A stretch of DNA of 64,000 bases from Pseudomonas sp. GOM7 (GTDB taxonomy: Bacteria > Pseudomonadota > Gammaproteobacteria > Pseudomonadales > Pseudomonadaceae): positions 186,001 to 250,000 of the forward strand of contig NZ_CP113519.1 of NCBI RefSeq assembly GCF_026723825.1, read 5' to 3'. The notes beneath the pieces were generated by a model that searched no databases, was not told where the DNA came from, and saw nothing but the letters and a program-made list of their open reading frames with translations. A program made the position numbers and the translations under genes. Shown here in pieces: positions 43,382 through 53,319 of the stretch (position 1 is its first letter; each line of letters begins with the position of its first letter).

Positions 43382-44023
43382 CTCGACCTCAGGCAGCGGC
43401 TGAATGAAGCGTCCGCAGGGGGAGGCAACGGCGAGCCGATGCCAACGAAGTCCCGCGGCGCAGGTCGACAGAATAGCAAAAAGCTCTGGGGCTCAGAGCG
43501 TTGTAACGACGCCCCCTCACCTCAGCCGCAGCTTCTGACATTTGAACTCGCTCCGGGCCTGCCAGGCACCATCGCCCTTAATGGGCAGAAAGTCCCGCAA
43601 TACCACCGGGGAAATTCACTATCCCCATGCCGCACCCAGCTAATCCACCAGCAGCTCACTGATAGGTCATCGAGACTTCGCTCTATAGCCACCGTGGCTG
43701 CGCTGGCTTGCCGCAGGATGCCAGTGGCAGTCCCGCAAAAACCACTGAGCTGCCACATACTCTCACAGGGATCTCTTCGCCGAACTAGCCAAATACACCC
43801 TCGTGACGACAGATCCCTCCGCCAAATCGCCAATATCCAGCGTGCGCCCCCGGAATAAATCGTTAAACCTCGACTGGCCTGGCCTTTCACTCAGTTTATT
43901 TCGAATGACGCAGCTCCTGCGGACCATTAAACGGAGCCCACCCGCCAGGACAAATACGTATCATGAGGCAGCGGGTTAGCTTGGTAAGCTCGCTCTCAGA
44001 CAACCTTTGTCAATGTGGCCGTC
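43382..44023. other. 642-bp interval upstream of jetA with no convincing gene
   Basis: Two frames longer than 120 codons cross this interval on opposite strands, but neither has family motifs or a good start. I see no tandem repeats. The promoter of the Wadjet operon should lie in its last part. Confidence 0.4.
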
Positions 44024-45523
44024 ATGGAAGAAAGCGCGCAACAGCTTTCAGAACGCTATGTATCCGCCCGCAGCCAGCACCCAGCGTGGCTTTTGCTCGC
44101 CTCGCGGCGTGCTCCGCTCGTATTGGGCTGCCTGCGCACGCTATTCGAGCGGGCGCATGATGGGATCCCCATGGAGGATGCGCTGCAAGCGCTGTCCGAA
44201 ATGCTGGCTGCTTATGCCAGCCAGGAGCTTTACGAAATCGACCCGGATGCAACGCATCTCCAAGCAGGTCGTGAACTTCGTGAATGGATCAAGCGGCGCC
44301 TCGTCGTAGAGCGGGAGGGCCGTATCTATGCAACCGACGCGCTGGAGTCAGCCATCCAGTTCGTAGATTCGCTGGATAGTCGGATCATGACTTCCACAGC
44401 ATCTCGCCTTTCGGTGGTTCAGCGCGAGATCGAAAACCTGGAAACGGGTCTGAACCCCAGCCCAACTGGCCGTATTGCCAGCCTGCGCCGCCGAATCCAG
44501 GATTTGGAGCACGAGCTAGCGCAGGTAGAAGCTGGCAACGTCATCGTGCTTGATGAAGCGCAGGCGATAGAGGGCATACGCGAGGTATATAACCTGGCCA
44601 CCAGCCTACGCGCGGACTTTCGACGAGTTGAAGACTCTTGGCGCGAGGCGGATCGCGCCCTTCGACACTCGATCATCAGCGAGCAGTCTCACCGTGGAGA
44701 AATCGTTGATCGGTTGTTGGACGGGCAAGATGCTCTACTCAACACTCCCGAGGGGCGTGTCTTCGAAAGCTTTCAGCAGCAACTGAGGCAGTCCGCTGAG
44801 CTGGAAACCATGCGTGAGCGTTTGCGCACCATCCTTCGTCATCCCTCGGTTCCAAAGGCGTTGAATCGTCCCCAACAACGTGAGCTGCGTTGGCTGGCGT
44901 TACGCCTGGTTCGGGAGTCGCAGGCCGTGCTCCAAGCGCGCGCCCGAAGCGAGCGCGATGTTCGTGGCTTCATGAAGACGGGGCTGGCCGCCGAGCATCA
45001 TCGCGTCGGACAGTTACTCAACGACTTCTTCAATCTAGCGCTCAGCGTCGACTGGCAACGCCAGTCAGAACGCCGTAAGCCTGCATTTTTACCACCAGTT
45101 GGCGTAGCCATTACCGGTATCCCGGCAATCGAGCGTCTCCGCTTCAAGACCCTGGATGACGATGATACGGGCGAGCTGGATCTGAGTTTGAAGCCTGCGG
45201 GGTTGGAGCAGATTGATGATGACTTCTGGGATGCCTTCGACGGGCTGGATCGTGAAGCGCTGATTCAGGACACCCTGGCTGTGCTGGCGGAGCAGGGGCG
45301 CCCTGTGAGTCTCGGGGAGCTTGCGTCTTTGCTTCCACCTGCTCACGACCTAGAAACCTTTGCGCTCTGGTTGGCGATGGCACGCGAGGCAGGTATTGAG
45401 GTGCTGAAAGAGGAGCGTCAGCTCGTGGAGCTAGTTGACGAGGATGAGCAACGCTGGCGCTTCAATCTGCCTTATGTCGGACTCGACCACGAGGCACTCA
45501 AGGACATCGATTGGGAGTTGTGA
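44024..45523 (+). CDS. jetA: Wadjet type I subunit JetA (DUF3375; MksF-like kleisin)
   Basis: A 499-aa protein of the DUF3375 family: ARSQHPAWLLLASRRAPLVLGCLRTLFE at the start, YATDALESAIQFVDSLDSRIMTSTASRLSVVQREIENL, coiled coil, and a C-terminal winged helix. It is the kleisin of a bacterial SMC complex that removes plasmids. The ATG at 44024 is preferred to the GTG at 44015 because the family sequence starts there. First of four tightly packed genes. Confidence 0.93.
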   Translation: MEESAQQLSERYVSARSQHPAWLLLASRRAPLVLGCLRTLFERAHDGIPMEDALQALSEMLAAYASQELYEIDPDATHLQAGRELREWIKRRLVVEREGRIYATDALESAIQFVDSLDSRIMTSTASRLSVVQREIENLETGLNPSPTGRIASLRRRIQDLEHELAQVEAGNVIVLDEAQAIEGIREVYNLATSLRADFRRVEDSWREADRALRHSIISEQSHRGEIVDRLLDGQDALLNTPEGRVFESFQQQLRQSAELETMRERLRTILRHPSVPKALNRPQQRELRWLALRLVRESQAVLQARARSERDVRGFMKTGLAAEHHRVGQLLNDFFNLALSVDWQRQSERRKPAFLPPVGVAITGIPAIERLRFKTLDDDDTGELDLSLKPAGLEQIDDDFWDAFDGLDREALIQDTLAVLAEQGRPVSLGELASLLPPAHDLETFALWLAMAREAGIEVLKEERQLVELVDEDEQRWRFNLPYVGLDHEALKDIDWEL

Positions 45524-45525
45524 GC

Positions 45526-46275
45526 ATGGCAGGGATCTTCGATCGAATAGCAGGCGCCTCTGGCACCGACGAAACGGAGCTGACGGTGGAGGCCATAGCG
45601 TTGGATGACGGCATGGATGATGAACAGCCTCTTATGAGCGCCGCTGTTCAGGTCGATGAGCGCCGGACGCCGCAACGGGTACGTGAGGCCGTACAGGAAA
45701 TGCTCAAGTACGGGCTGCTGGAAGAAAGTCACAAGCCCAATCTGTATCGCTCGGCGCTTGCCAATATCGAGGCGGTCGACACAATCCTGGAACCCCTCGA
45801 CCTGGCCATGGGGGTCGACGAGGTTCGCGGGCTGGTGTTCGTCACCGTTCGTCAGGGCGAGGTGGCCGAGCAGGATGACTGGTCGCACCCCCTTGTGCGC
45901 AGGCAAAGGCTGAACCTGGAGCAGTCCCTGCTGATCGCCATTCTGCGCCAGCAGTTCATCGCCTACGAACAGGAAAGCGGTACGGGCGCCACTCAGGCAC
46001 TGGTAGCGGTTGATGAGCTGATTCCGCAATTGCAGGTTTACCTGGGCGAGCTGGGCAGTGAGGCGAAGGAGCGCAATCGCGTCATCACGCTGCTGGATCA
46101 GCTCAAGGGGCATGGTTTGGTGTCGGCTCTGGACGCCCATGACCGCGTCATCATCCGCCCCATCATTACCCACTTGGCCAACCCGGAGAACCTGCAGGCA
46201 CTGGTGGTTTGGCTGCGCGAGCAGGTGGAGGGCGCGACTACCCCGGCTGCTGCTGCTGAGGAGGACGAGGCGTGA
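45526..46275 (+). CDS. jetB: Wadjet type I subunit JetB (DUF4194; MksE-like)
   Basis: A 249-aa protein of the DUF4194 family, the KITE partner of the kleisin. It has VREAVQEMLKYGLLEESHKPNLYRSAL, EVRGLVFVTVRQGEVAEQDDWSHPLVRRQRLNLEQSLLIAILRQQFIAYEQ. It starts 2 bp after the jetA stop and overlaps jetC by 4 bp (GTGA). Confidence 0.92.
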   Translation: MAGIFDRIAGASGTDETELTVEAIALDDGMDDEQPLMSAAVQVDERRTPQRVREAVQEMLKYGLLEESHKPNLYRSALANIEAVDTILEPLDLAMGVDEVRGLVFVTVRQGEVAEQDDWSHPLVRRQRLNLEQSLLIAILRQQFIAYEQESGTGATQALVAVDELIPQLQVYLGELGSEAKERNRVITLLDQLKGHGLVSALDAHDRVIIRPIITHLANPENLQALVVWLREQVEGATTPAAAAEEDEA

Positions 46276-49200
46276 AGCAAGCACTGCTCTGGCGTGACAG
46301 CGAGACCTTCATTCTCAGCAGCATCGAACTCTATAACTGGGGCGGCTTTCAGGGCTATCACCGTGCCGAGATCGATCCCTCAGGCACCGCCGTGATCGGC
46401 CCAACGGGGAGCGGTAAAACGACGCTGGTGGATGCGCTGATGACCTTGCTGTGCGCCAACCCGCGCTACAATCTGGCTTCCACAGGTGGGCATGAAAGCG
46501 ACCGTGATCTGGTGTCCTATGTGCGCGGGGTTACCGGCACTGGAGACGGAGGTGTAGAGCAATCTCATATCGCGCGCCAGGGTAAGACGGTCACCGCCAT
46601 TGCCGCCACGCTCGAGCGTGACGGTGCGCAGGTGCGACTGGGCGCTGTACTCTGGTTCGAGGGCACCAGCTCCTCGGCGTCCGATCTGAAAAAACTGTGG
46701 CTGTTAAGCGAGTCCCCCGAGCAGACGCTGGAGCATTGGCTCAGCCAGCATCACGCAGGCGGCATGCGGGCGCTGCGTCAGATGGAGAAGGATGGCACGG
46801 GTATCTGGCCGTATCCCAGTAAAAAAGCCTTCCTGGCCAGGCTCAGGGATTACTTCGAGCTGGGTGAAAACGCCTTCACCTTGCTCAACCGCGCTGCCGG
46901 CCTGAAGCAGCTCAACAGCATCGATGAGATCTTTCGCGAGTTGGTACTGGATGACCGCTCCGCCTTCGTGCGGGCTGCCGAAGTCGCCAGCAGCTTCGAT
47001 GATCTGACCGACATTCACCGAGAACTGGAAACCGCTAGAAAACAGCAGCGCTCATTGCTGCCGGTCGCCGATGGCTGGGAGCGTTACCGAGTCTTGCAAG
47101 CCCAGTTGCAGGACAAACAGGCGCTCGAAGGCATTCTTCCGGTCTGGTTCGCCGAGCAGGGGTATCGCCTATGGTTGGCTGAAACCAATAGGCTAGAGAA
47201 GGAGCACAAGCAGGCTGAGCTGGATCGAGAACACTGCGAGAGTCGACTTGATGCCCAGAAGGGTGTGGTTGATCAGCAGCGTCAGCGCTACTTGCGAGTA
47301 GGTGGCGCTGGAATAGATCAATTGCGCGAGCGTATCGCTGAGTGGGGCAAGGTATGCGGTAGGCGTAGTCTGCAGGCCGAGCAATACCGACGCTTGGCCA
47401 AGGGTCTTGGACTATCGGAGGAGCTATCGGCCGCCTCTCTAAAGGAGAACCAGGAGCAGATCACTGAACGCCTGGAAATCCTGACCCAGCAGCTTGATGG
47501 CGCGCGCGAACAGGTTTTCAAAGCCGGCCTCGCCCAGCAGGAGCTGAATGGTCGGTTACAGACCTTGCAGCAGGAGCGTGCTGAGGTTGAGAGACGGCCC
47601 GGCTCGAATCTGCCAGGGCTATTTCATGCCTTTCGGAGTGATCTGGCACAGGAGCTTGGACTCGATGAGTCGACCCTCCCTTTTGTTGCCGAGCTAGTTC
47701 AGGTCAAGCCCGAGGAGCTGGCCTGGCGGGGCGCTATCGAGCGGGCCATCGGCAGCCACCGACTGCGCATTCTGGTGCCGCAGGGCTTATCCCAGGCCGC
47801 ATTGCGCTGGGTGAACCAGCGGCACAACCGTTTGCATGTGCGCCTGTTGGAAGTGAGAGAGCCTGCTTCGCGACCGGTGTTCTTTGATGATGGTTTTACT
47901 CGCAAACTGACCTTCAAGGAGCATCCGTACCGAGAAGCCGTAAAGGCACTACTGGCAGACAATGACCGCCACTGCGTCGAAAGCCCGGAGCAATTGCGTC
48001 ATACACCTCACGCCATGACGGCCCAGGGGCTGATGTCGGGCAAAGAACGCTTCTTCGACAAGCAGGATCAGAAGCGCCTGGATGAAGACTGGCTGACCGG
48101 CTTCGATAACCGCGACCGCCTGGCTTTCTTGGCCGAGCAGATTCACGAGGTCAATGAACAGCTCGCGCCTGCCAAGCTGGCCTTGGATGCCGCGCAGGAC
48201 GATGTCCGTCAGCTGGAGACTCAAGCTTCGCTGCTGAAACGCGTTGAAGAACTGCAGTTCGAGGATATTGATCTGCCGGGCGCGGAGAGTCAGCTGGAAT
48301 CGCTGCGTACGCAACTGGCCACCCTGACGCGCCCCGATTCTGACCTTGCCATGGTCAGGGTCGAACTGGATGAAGCCGAGACCCTGCTGGAGTCTCTGGA
48401 CCAACAGCTCCGCCAACTGATCGAGCAGTGCGTTCAGTTAAAAACACAGTTTGACCAGGCCGCATCCGCTACACGTAAGGCATATAACGGCGCGGAAAAA
48501 GGGCTGAACGATACGCAGCGTGAACTAGCGAAAGAGCACTTTCCTACTCTGGCCCCGGAAGACCTCGGCGACATTATCGAGTTGGAGCGCAAGCATACGC
48601 GTGAGCTTCAACAGCAGCTCAAATCGCTCGGCGAAAAATTGGGTCATGAGCAAACAGAGCTAGCCAAACGAATGTCCGACGCCCTGAAGGTCGATACCGG
48701 CGCGCTTGCAGAGGTCGGGCGAGAACTGGTGGACGTACCAAGGTATCTGGAGCGTCTGCGTGTGCTGACTGAGGAAGCCCTGCCCGAGAAACTCAAGCGC
48801 TTTCTGGAATACCTCAATCGTTCCTCGGATGATGGCGTCACCCAGTTGCTCAGCTATATCGACCATGAAGTCTCGATGATTGAGGAGCGCCTGGATGACC
48901 TGAACAGTACGATGCAGCGTGTCGACTTTCAGCCCGGACGCTATCTGCGCTTGGTCGCGAAAAAGGTCATTCATGAAAGCCTTCGCACCTTGCAACAGGC
49001 TCAGCGTCAACTGAACTCGGCGCGTTTCATCGATGATGAAGGCGAGAGCCACTACAAGGCATTGCAGGCGCTCGTTGGCCTGCTCAAGGATGCTTGCGAG
49101 CACAGCAGGAATCAGGGCGCCAAGGCGCTGCTGGATCCGCGCTTCCGCCTGGAGTTCGCGGTCTCGGTGATCGATCGCGAAAGCAGGAGTGTCATCGAAA

Positions 49201-49577
49201 CCCGAACAGGTTCTCAGGGGGGTAGTGGTGGCGAGAAAGAGATCATCGCCTCCTATGTGCTGACCGCTTCCCTCAGCTATGCGCTCTGTCCCGACGGCAG
49301 CAGCCGGCCGTTGTTCGGCACCATCGTGCTCGACGAGGCGTTCTCGCGCAGCTCCCATGCGGTTGCCGGTCGGATCATCGCAGCGCTGAGGGAATTCGGC
49401 CTGCATGCTGTCTTCATCACGCCTAACAAGGAAATGCGCCTGTTGCGCCACCATACGCGTTCGGCAGTCGTCGTTCATCGGCGCGGCGTGGAATCCAGTC
49501 TGGTTTCCCTGAGCTGGGAAGCTTTGGATGAGCATCATCAACAGCGCATCAAGGCCATGCATGAAGTCGCCCACTGA
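46272..49577 (+). CDS. jetC: Wadjet type I SMC-like ATPase JetC (MksB-like)
   Basis: A 1101-aa SMC/SbcC-type ATPase. Walker A GPTGSGKTT lies near residue 43, two long coiled-coil arms with a central hinge follow, then the ABC signature GGSGGEKE (near 982) and Walker B TIVLDEAFS (near 1018). It is the motor that extrudes plasmid DNA loops. The start is the GTG at 46272 inside the jetB stop. Its 3' end overlaps jetD. Confidence 0.95.
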   Translation: MKQALLWRDSETFILSSIELYNWGGFQGYHRAEIDPSGTAVIGPTGSGKTTLVDALMTLLCANPRYNLASTGGHESDRDLVSYVRGVTGTGDGGVEQSHIARQGKTVTAIAATLERDGAQVRLGAVLWFEGTSSSASDLKKLWLLSESPEQTLEHWLSQHHAGGMRALRQMEKDGTGIWPYPSKKAFLARLRDYFELGENAFTLLNRAAGLKQLNSIDEIFRELVLDDRSAFVRAAEVASSFDDLTDIHRELETARKQQRSLLPVADGWERYRVLQAQLQDKQALEGILPVWFAEQGYRLWLAETNRLEKEHKQAELDREHCESRLDAQKGVVDQQRQRYLRVGGAGIDQLRERIAEWGKVCGRRSLQAEQYRRLAKGLGLSEELSAASLKENQEQITERLEILTQQLDGAREQVFKAGLAQQELNGRLQTLQQERAEVERRPGSNLPGLFHAFRSDLAQELGLDESTLPFVAELVQVKPEELAWRGAIERAIGSHRLRILVPQGLSQAALRWVNQRHNRLHVRLLEVREPASRPVFFDDGFTRKLTFKEHPYREAVKALLADNDRHCVESPEQLRHTPHAMTAQGLMSGKERFFDKQDQKRLDEDWLTGFDNRDRLAFLAEQIHEVNEQLAPAKLALDAAQDDVRQLETQASLLKRVEELQFEDIDLPGAESQLESLRTQLATLTRPDSDLAMVRVELDEAETLLESLDQQLRQLIEQCVQLKTQFDQAASATRKAYNGAEKGLNDTQRELAKEHFPTLAPEDLGDIIELERKHTRELQQQLKSLGEKLGHEQTELAKRMSDALKVDTGALAEVGRELVDVPRYLERLRVLTEEALPEKLKRFLEYLNRSSDDGVTQLLSYIDHEVSMIEERLDDLNSTMQRVDFQPGRYLRLVAKKVIHESLRTLQQAQRQLNSARFIDDEGESHYKALQALVGLLKDACEHSRNQGAKALLDPRFRLEFAVSVIDRESRSVIETRTGSQGGSGGEKEIIASYVLTASLSYALCPDGSSRPLFGTIVLDEAFSRSSHAVAGRIIAALREFGLHAVFITPNKEMRLLRHHTRSAVVVHRRGVESSLVSLSWEALDEHHQQRIKAMHEVAH

Positions 49578-50718
49578 CATCAGTCGCAGCCTGGCCAGAC
49601 AATGGCAGCGCTCCAGCGTACGCTTGGAACGCTTGCTCAATCCCGCTAGCTGGCCGCAAAGCCTCAACATCGGCAAGCCTTCGGCACGTCTATTCACTGA
49701 CAACATCCAGGCGGTACTCCGGCATGTGGAGAACTGGCGGAGCGTGAACGTGGGTAAAGTCGACTGGGAGCCCGTCAGCTACCGAGCAGGGCTGTCCCCC
49801 ATTTCCTTGCCGATGCGTTGGCACTTGCGTAGCCCCTCCGAATGGATTGCCGCGAGCGATGATCCAAGGGTCAGCCAGGAATACGCTCAACTCGAGTATC
49901 TGGTCGAGCAGGTAGACAGTGCCTTTCATGCGCTTCTGGTGGCACAACGGAGCTTGTGGTTGACGAAGCCGTCTGAAGAAGTCGTCGCCACGGCGCGACT
50001 CGCCACCCGGTTGTCGCCAGGCTGTGCCCGAGGCCGTCCGCTGCGCCTGTTTGCCGAGCACGGCGTAGACACCAAGTTTTTCGAGCGCAACGCCAGCTTG
50101 TTGACCTGGCTCCTCGACGAGCGCTTCGGAGGCGCGGCGTCCGAGCAAGGCCTGACGACTTTTCTGGATGCCTTTGAAGAAAGCAGCCACTGGGTTCTGG
50201 TCGTTCCCCTTCAGCCTGAGCTGTTGCCCTTCAAGCGGCTCAGACTCACCACTGCGGAACTGGCCGAAACCCCACTTCCCGGTTCGCGATTGCTCGTGGT
50301 GGAAAATGAGCAATGCATTCACTTGCTGCCTGAGAACTTACCGGACACCCTGGCTGTGCTGGGCTCAGGACTCGATTTGCAGTGGCTAGCGTCCGCGCAC
50401 CTGGCCGGGAAACAGATCGCATACTGGGGCGATATGGATACCTGGGGCTTGCTGATGCTGGCGCGAGCGAGACTCCATCAACCAGCAGTCGAAGCACTAT
50501 TGATGGAGCAAGAGCTGTTTGTACAGCACTCACCGGTGAGCGCAGTCGTTGAGCCGACCAAAGCTCTGGATTCGGCCCCACCTGGTTTGCTGGCTGACGA
50601 AGCGGACTTCTATCGGTATCTGCTGGTGCAAGAACGAGGACGTCTTGAGCAGGAGTACCTGCCAAAGGAACAAGTTGAGCGCGCTATCGAGCAGTGGGCT
50701 CGAAAGATCCCTGTATAG
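49561..50718 (+). CDS. jetD: Wadjet type I nuclease JetD (DUF3322-DUF2220, TOPRIM)
   Basis: A 385-aa nuclease: an N-terminal DUF3322 arm (QWQRSSVRLERLLNP) and a C-terminal TOPRIM-like domain with the acidic sites LLVVENEQC and YWGDMDTWGLLML. It cleaves circular plasmid DNA when the SMC motor stalls. The ATG at 49561 overlaps the jetC end by 17 bp. Completes a full jetABCD set, so the system looks intact. Confidence 0.93.
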   Translation: MKSPTDISRSLARQWQRSSVRLERLLNPASWPQSLNIGKPSARLFTDNIQAVLRHVENWRSVNVGKVDWEPVSYRAGLSPISLPMRWHLRSPSEWIAASDDPRVSQEYAQLEYLVEQVDSAFHALLVAQRSLWLTKPSEEVVATARLATRLSPGCARGRPLRLFAEHGVDTKFFERNASLLTWLLDERFGGAASEQGLTTFLDAFEESSHWVLVVPLQPELLPFKRLRLTTAELAETPLPGSRLLVVENEQCIHLLPENLPDTLAVLGSGLDLQWLASAHLAGKQIAYWGDMDTWGLLMLARARLHQPAVEALLMEQELFVQHSPVSAVVEPTKALDSAPPGLLADEADFYRYLLVQERGRLEQEYLPKEQVERAIEQWARKIPV

Positions 50719-50836
50719 AGCGGCTGGCGGTGGGCTCAATAGCCCTGTAATCCTGAGACCGCCTACCCTTAAACCACAGCCTTCAGATATGCCTTCTCTG
50801 ACATTTCCAACGTTGATCGCTTTAGGCGGCCGGTTT

Positions 50837-51124
50837 TCAGCGTTGGTCTGCAACGAGTCTTTCCACCTCGTCGACGATCTCAGCTGCGGTGCAGCCCAGG
50901 GGGTTAGCTAGCTTGATCAGGGTGGTGATCGTTGGCTGGTTGATGCCCCGTTCCATCAGGCTGACGTAGTTACGTTGCAATTCCGCCTCATGGGCCAATT
51001 GCTCCTGGGTGAATCCTGCCTCGACACGCCGTCTGCGCAAGACCTTTCCGAACGCCAATCCGACTTCCACAGATGACTCCCTAAAAGGGAGGACTATCTG
51101 GGCGGCGTCATCGCTGGTCTTCAC
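50837..51124 (-). CDS. XRE-family transcriptional regulator
   Basis: A 95-aa protein with a Cro/CI HTH: FGKVLRRRRVEAGFTQEQLAHEAELQRNYVSLMERGINQPTITTLIKLANPLG. Convergent with jetD. Its targets may be itself or the genes at 51287 onward (divergent). Confidence 0.9.
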   Translation of the reverse strand: MKTSDDAAQIVLPFRESSVEVGLAFGKVLRRRRVEAGFTQEQLAHEAELQRNYVSLMERGINQPTITTLIKLANPLGCTAAEIVDEVERLVADQR

Positions 51125-51286
51125 AGTATATTGTGAATTTGGTAAAACGTGACCTCATGGCATGGCGTCACCCCAGCGAATTGTAGGGCTGCCTTCCTAC
51201 ATGCCGTCTTCGTAATCGGCTGTAATTCAGTGCAAACGATTAATTTCCGATAAATAAGCAGTTAAATAGAAGGATGTTAAAAGTAT

Positions 51287-51586
51287 ATGAGGATTATTGG
51301 CATAGCTGCTTATGTGTCATTTGCATTTTTTTTGCAATCAGGAGCCTTCGCTGGCGAAACTGGAGTTCAGCAACTTGTTAAAAGATGCGAGGCTGCTTCC
51401 AAGGCTCGCGGGTCCTCACCTGCGCTCTGTTCGTGCACGTTGGAAAGAATGCAGGAGTATGGGTTCACTGATTCGGAGATTGTTAATTTTTCTCGACGAG
51501 ACTTTAAACCAAAGGATCTACATGAAACTGAACGCCATATGGACTACAGTATTAAGATTCGATTAATGGCAGGACAATGCGGCTGA
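51287..51586 (+). CDS. Small secreted protein of unknown function
   Basis: 99 aa with a signal peptide (IGIAAYVSFAFFLQSGAFA, cut before GETG) and four cysteines in the mature part (VKRCEAAS, ALCSCTLE, AGQCG), probably two disulfides. Relatives of similar pattern are uncharacterised. AT-rich compared with the Wadjet operon. Confidence 0.7.
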   Translation: MRIIGIAAYVSFAFFLQSGAFAGETGVQQLVKRCEAASKARGSSPALCSCTLERMQEYGFTDSEIVNFSRRDFKPKDLHETERHMDYSIKIRLMAGQCG

Positions 51587-51653
51587 TTAGCTTTTCCACA
51601 GTCGTCAGTCTAGTCGTACGTCATTGATTATGTGATTTGCCGTAAAGGATTTT

Positions 51654-52472
51654 ATGCGGAACTTTTCTGGGTTTGTTTCATTAGCTCTTGCGGGCTCTAT
51701 TCTTGCTGGTTGCGGCAGTGAGGATTTCACAGGCGCGTATCGTTATAAGATACCCGGTAGCGAGCGGGTAATGGTGCTCAACGTTCACGGTGATGAGGCC
51801 GAGATATTTGGAGAGGATGTGAGCGACGGTCGCATCAGGCCGCTGGTTAAGATGAAGGTTTCAGTAAAAGATAAAAAGCTTCTCCTTGACGATGTTAATA
51901 GTTCCGAGCGCTTGGCTCTAACGCGAAATGTAGATGAGCAGAGTGTCGATTGTCTTAACTGCAAGGTGCTTGGAATCAATGATGCGGCGGTTTGGAAATA
52001 TGACCCTCAAGGACCTTATGACTTGGAGAGGATGCTGAAAGACCAAGCCCTTAAGGATGAAGAGGCACTGAATGCCGAAATGCTCAAGATGCAGGAGCAA
52101 ATTTATGAGCAGGCCAAGCGAGACGAAGAAGCAACCAAGCTAGGTCCATATGAAGGCGATTGGGTTTATCAGAGAGCAACGAAACAAGATGCCTTGATCA
52201 TCATGACGGTCTGGCGAAAAAGTCAGATTAAACGCTGGTCATTTCGTTTTGAAACCATGGATCGAATAGGGCAGGAAGTGCCAGGGTTCGAGGTTTCAGA
52301 TGTTGGGTTGAAGATCAAAGTTGGCTCTGAGAGCCTCCTATACAGTCTCAGCCCTGATAATCAGGTATTGACCTGCACGAACTGCAACAGACCTGAGCGC
52401 TGGGTAAAAGCTGACCCCAAGAAAGACCTCAGCGATCGCCATTACGCTCGACAGATGGCTGGCAATCCATAG
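51654..52472 (+). CDS. Lipoprotein of unknown function
   Basis: 272 aa with a lipobox (SILAGC, Cys near residue 20) followed by GSEDFTGAYRYKIPG. A beta-rich domain is repeated in part: two CxNC motifs (VDCLNCKV and LTCTNCNRPERW) each close a segment, linked by a long charged helix (MLKDQALKDEEALNAEMLKMQEQIYEQAKRDEEA). Likely outer-membrane anchored. Not recognised; 67 bp after the secreted-protein gene, so they may be co-transcribed. Confidence 0.72.
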   Translation: MRNFSGFVSLALAGSILAGCGSEDFTGAYRYKIPGSERVMVLNVHGDEAEIFGEDVSDGRIRPLVKMKVSVKDKKLLLDDVNSSERLALTRNVDEQSVDCLNCKVLGINDAAVWKYDPQGPYDLERMLKDQALKDEEALNAEMLKMQEQIYEQAKRDEEATKLGPYEGDWVYQRATKQDALIIMTVWRKSQIKRWSFRFETMDRIGQEVPGFEVSDVGLKIKVGSESLLYSLSPDNQVLTCTNCNRPERWVKADPKKDLSDRHYARQMAGNP

Positions 52473-52509
52473 TCCCTCTTGGGGCTCCCCTGTACGTTGG
52501 TGACCAGTA

Positions 52510-52941
52510 GTGAGCGATGAGCATTGTGGATGCTCATCGCCGTCCCCTCCTCTGCGAGCAGCGGAGCAAGGAGGTGTCATTCAGCCATGCTCACGCTGTT
52601 CCCAAGTGGCCAGATTTTACGGCAGTAGGACGGCTGCGTCGGAAATCCATAAATATTTCTCATTTCCTAATCTAGGAACTGACGAAATTTGCGGCATCTG
52701 CGTTAGTGCAGCGGAACATCGAGTTACCGTGTGTCTCGTATGTAATCGGGAGCGCACGTTGATGAGATGGTTTTTCGTGGTGATGCTTTGCGGTGGCGCA
52801 GGCCTCTTTCTAAGCGCCCAATATCAAATCCCGCAATTGTTGCTCTGGCCTTTGCTGGCGCTGGGAACCACGATGTGGGGCTTGGCCAAGTGGATGGAAC
52901 GGCAGGAGGCCGAGACGAAGCGCAATCATGATCGCAGGTGA
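52510..52941 (+). CDS. Cys-rich protein with two membrane helices, uncertain
   Basis: 143 aa from a GTG start. CxxC pairs occur in PCSRC, ICGIC and VCLVC, followed by two hydrophobic helices (WFFVVMLCGGAGLFLSA and IPQLLLWPLLALGTTMWGL). A zinc-ribbon plus membrane design is plausible. No family recognised and no strong ribosome site, so it may be a real gene with a different start. Confidence 0.5.
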   Translation: MSDEHCGCSSPSPPLRAAEQGGVIQPCSRCSQVARFYGSRTAASEIHKYFSFPNLGTDEICGICVSAAEHRVTVCLVCNRERTLMRWFFVVMLCGGAGLFLSAQYQIPQLLLWPLLALGTTMWGLAKWMERQEAETKRNHDRR

Positions 52942-53053
52942 TTGGGCCGTAAGGGATTTCCCAATGCTCGCAACGCTGAACTGCGCGCTGTGGGGTAGGC
53001 GCTGGCGAGCCAGCCGTCCGGAACTTTGAGCTCATGACCAGGAGATAGCGAGA

Positions 53054-53317
53054 TTGACCCTTCCCTATGAAAGAACACGCGCCATCGTCAAAACCGAGGA
53101 GTTCCTGCGTGAACTCTCCCGTCATTCGGGGTTACCGCAGGATATCCGCAGCTATGCGAAAAGCCTGCTCAGGCACTATCCATCTGCCGATCAAATTTTC
53201 TCGCTGGGGCGCCTTGCGGAATGCCTGGTAAGCGATGGGCCTGAAGATGAGTATCGACGTCGGGTAATCGCTTTCCATCAGCCGTTGCTCTGCTCGTCGC
53301 TGGAGTCGACACGATAG
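53054..53317 (+). CDS. BPSL0761-family protein
   Basis: 87 aa starting at TTG (MTLPYERTRAIVKTEEFLRELS). The sequence matches the small, uncharacterised BPSL0761 family. It ends 2 bp before the DUF6088 gene, so the two are co-translated. In other genomes I recall BPSL0761 genes in accessory regions, function unknown. Confidence 0.75.
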   Translation: MTLPYERTRAIVKTEEFLRELSRHSGLPQDIRSYAKSLLRHYPSADQIFSLGRLAECLVSDGPEDEYRRRVIAFHQPLLCSSLESTR

Positions 53318-53319
53318 CA

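Noticed and set aside
43522..43890. 122-codon minus-strand frame before the Wadjet operon
   Set aside because: Trp/Cys/Arg-rich, no ribosome site, no family motif; likely non-coding.
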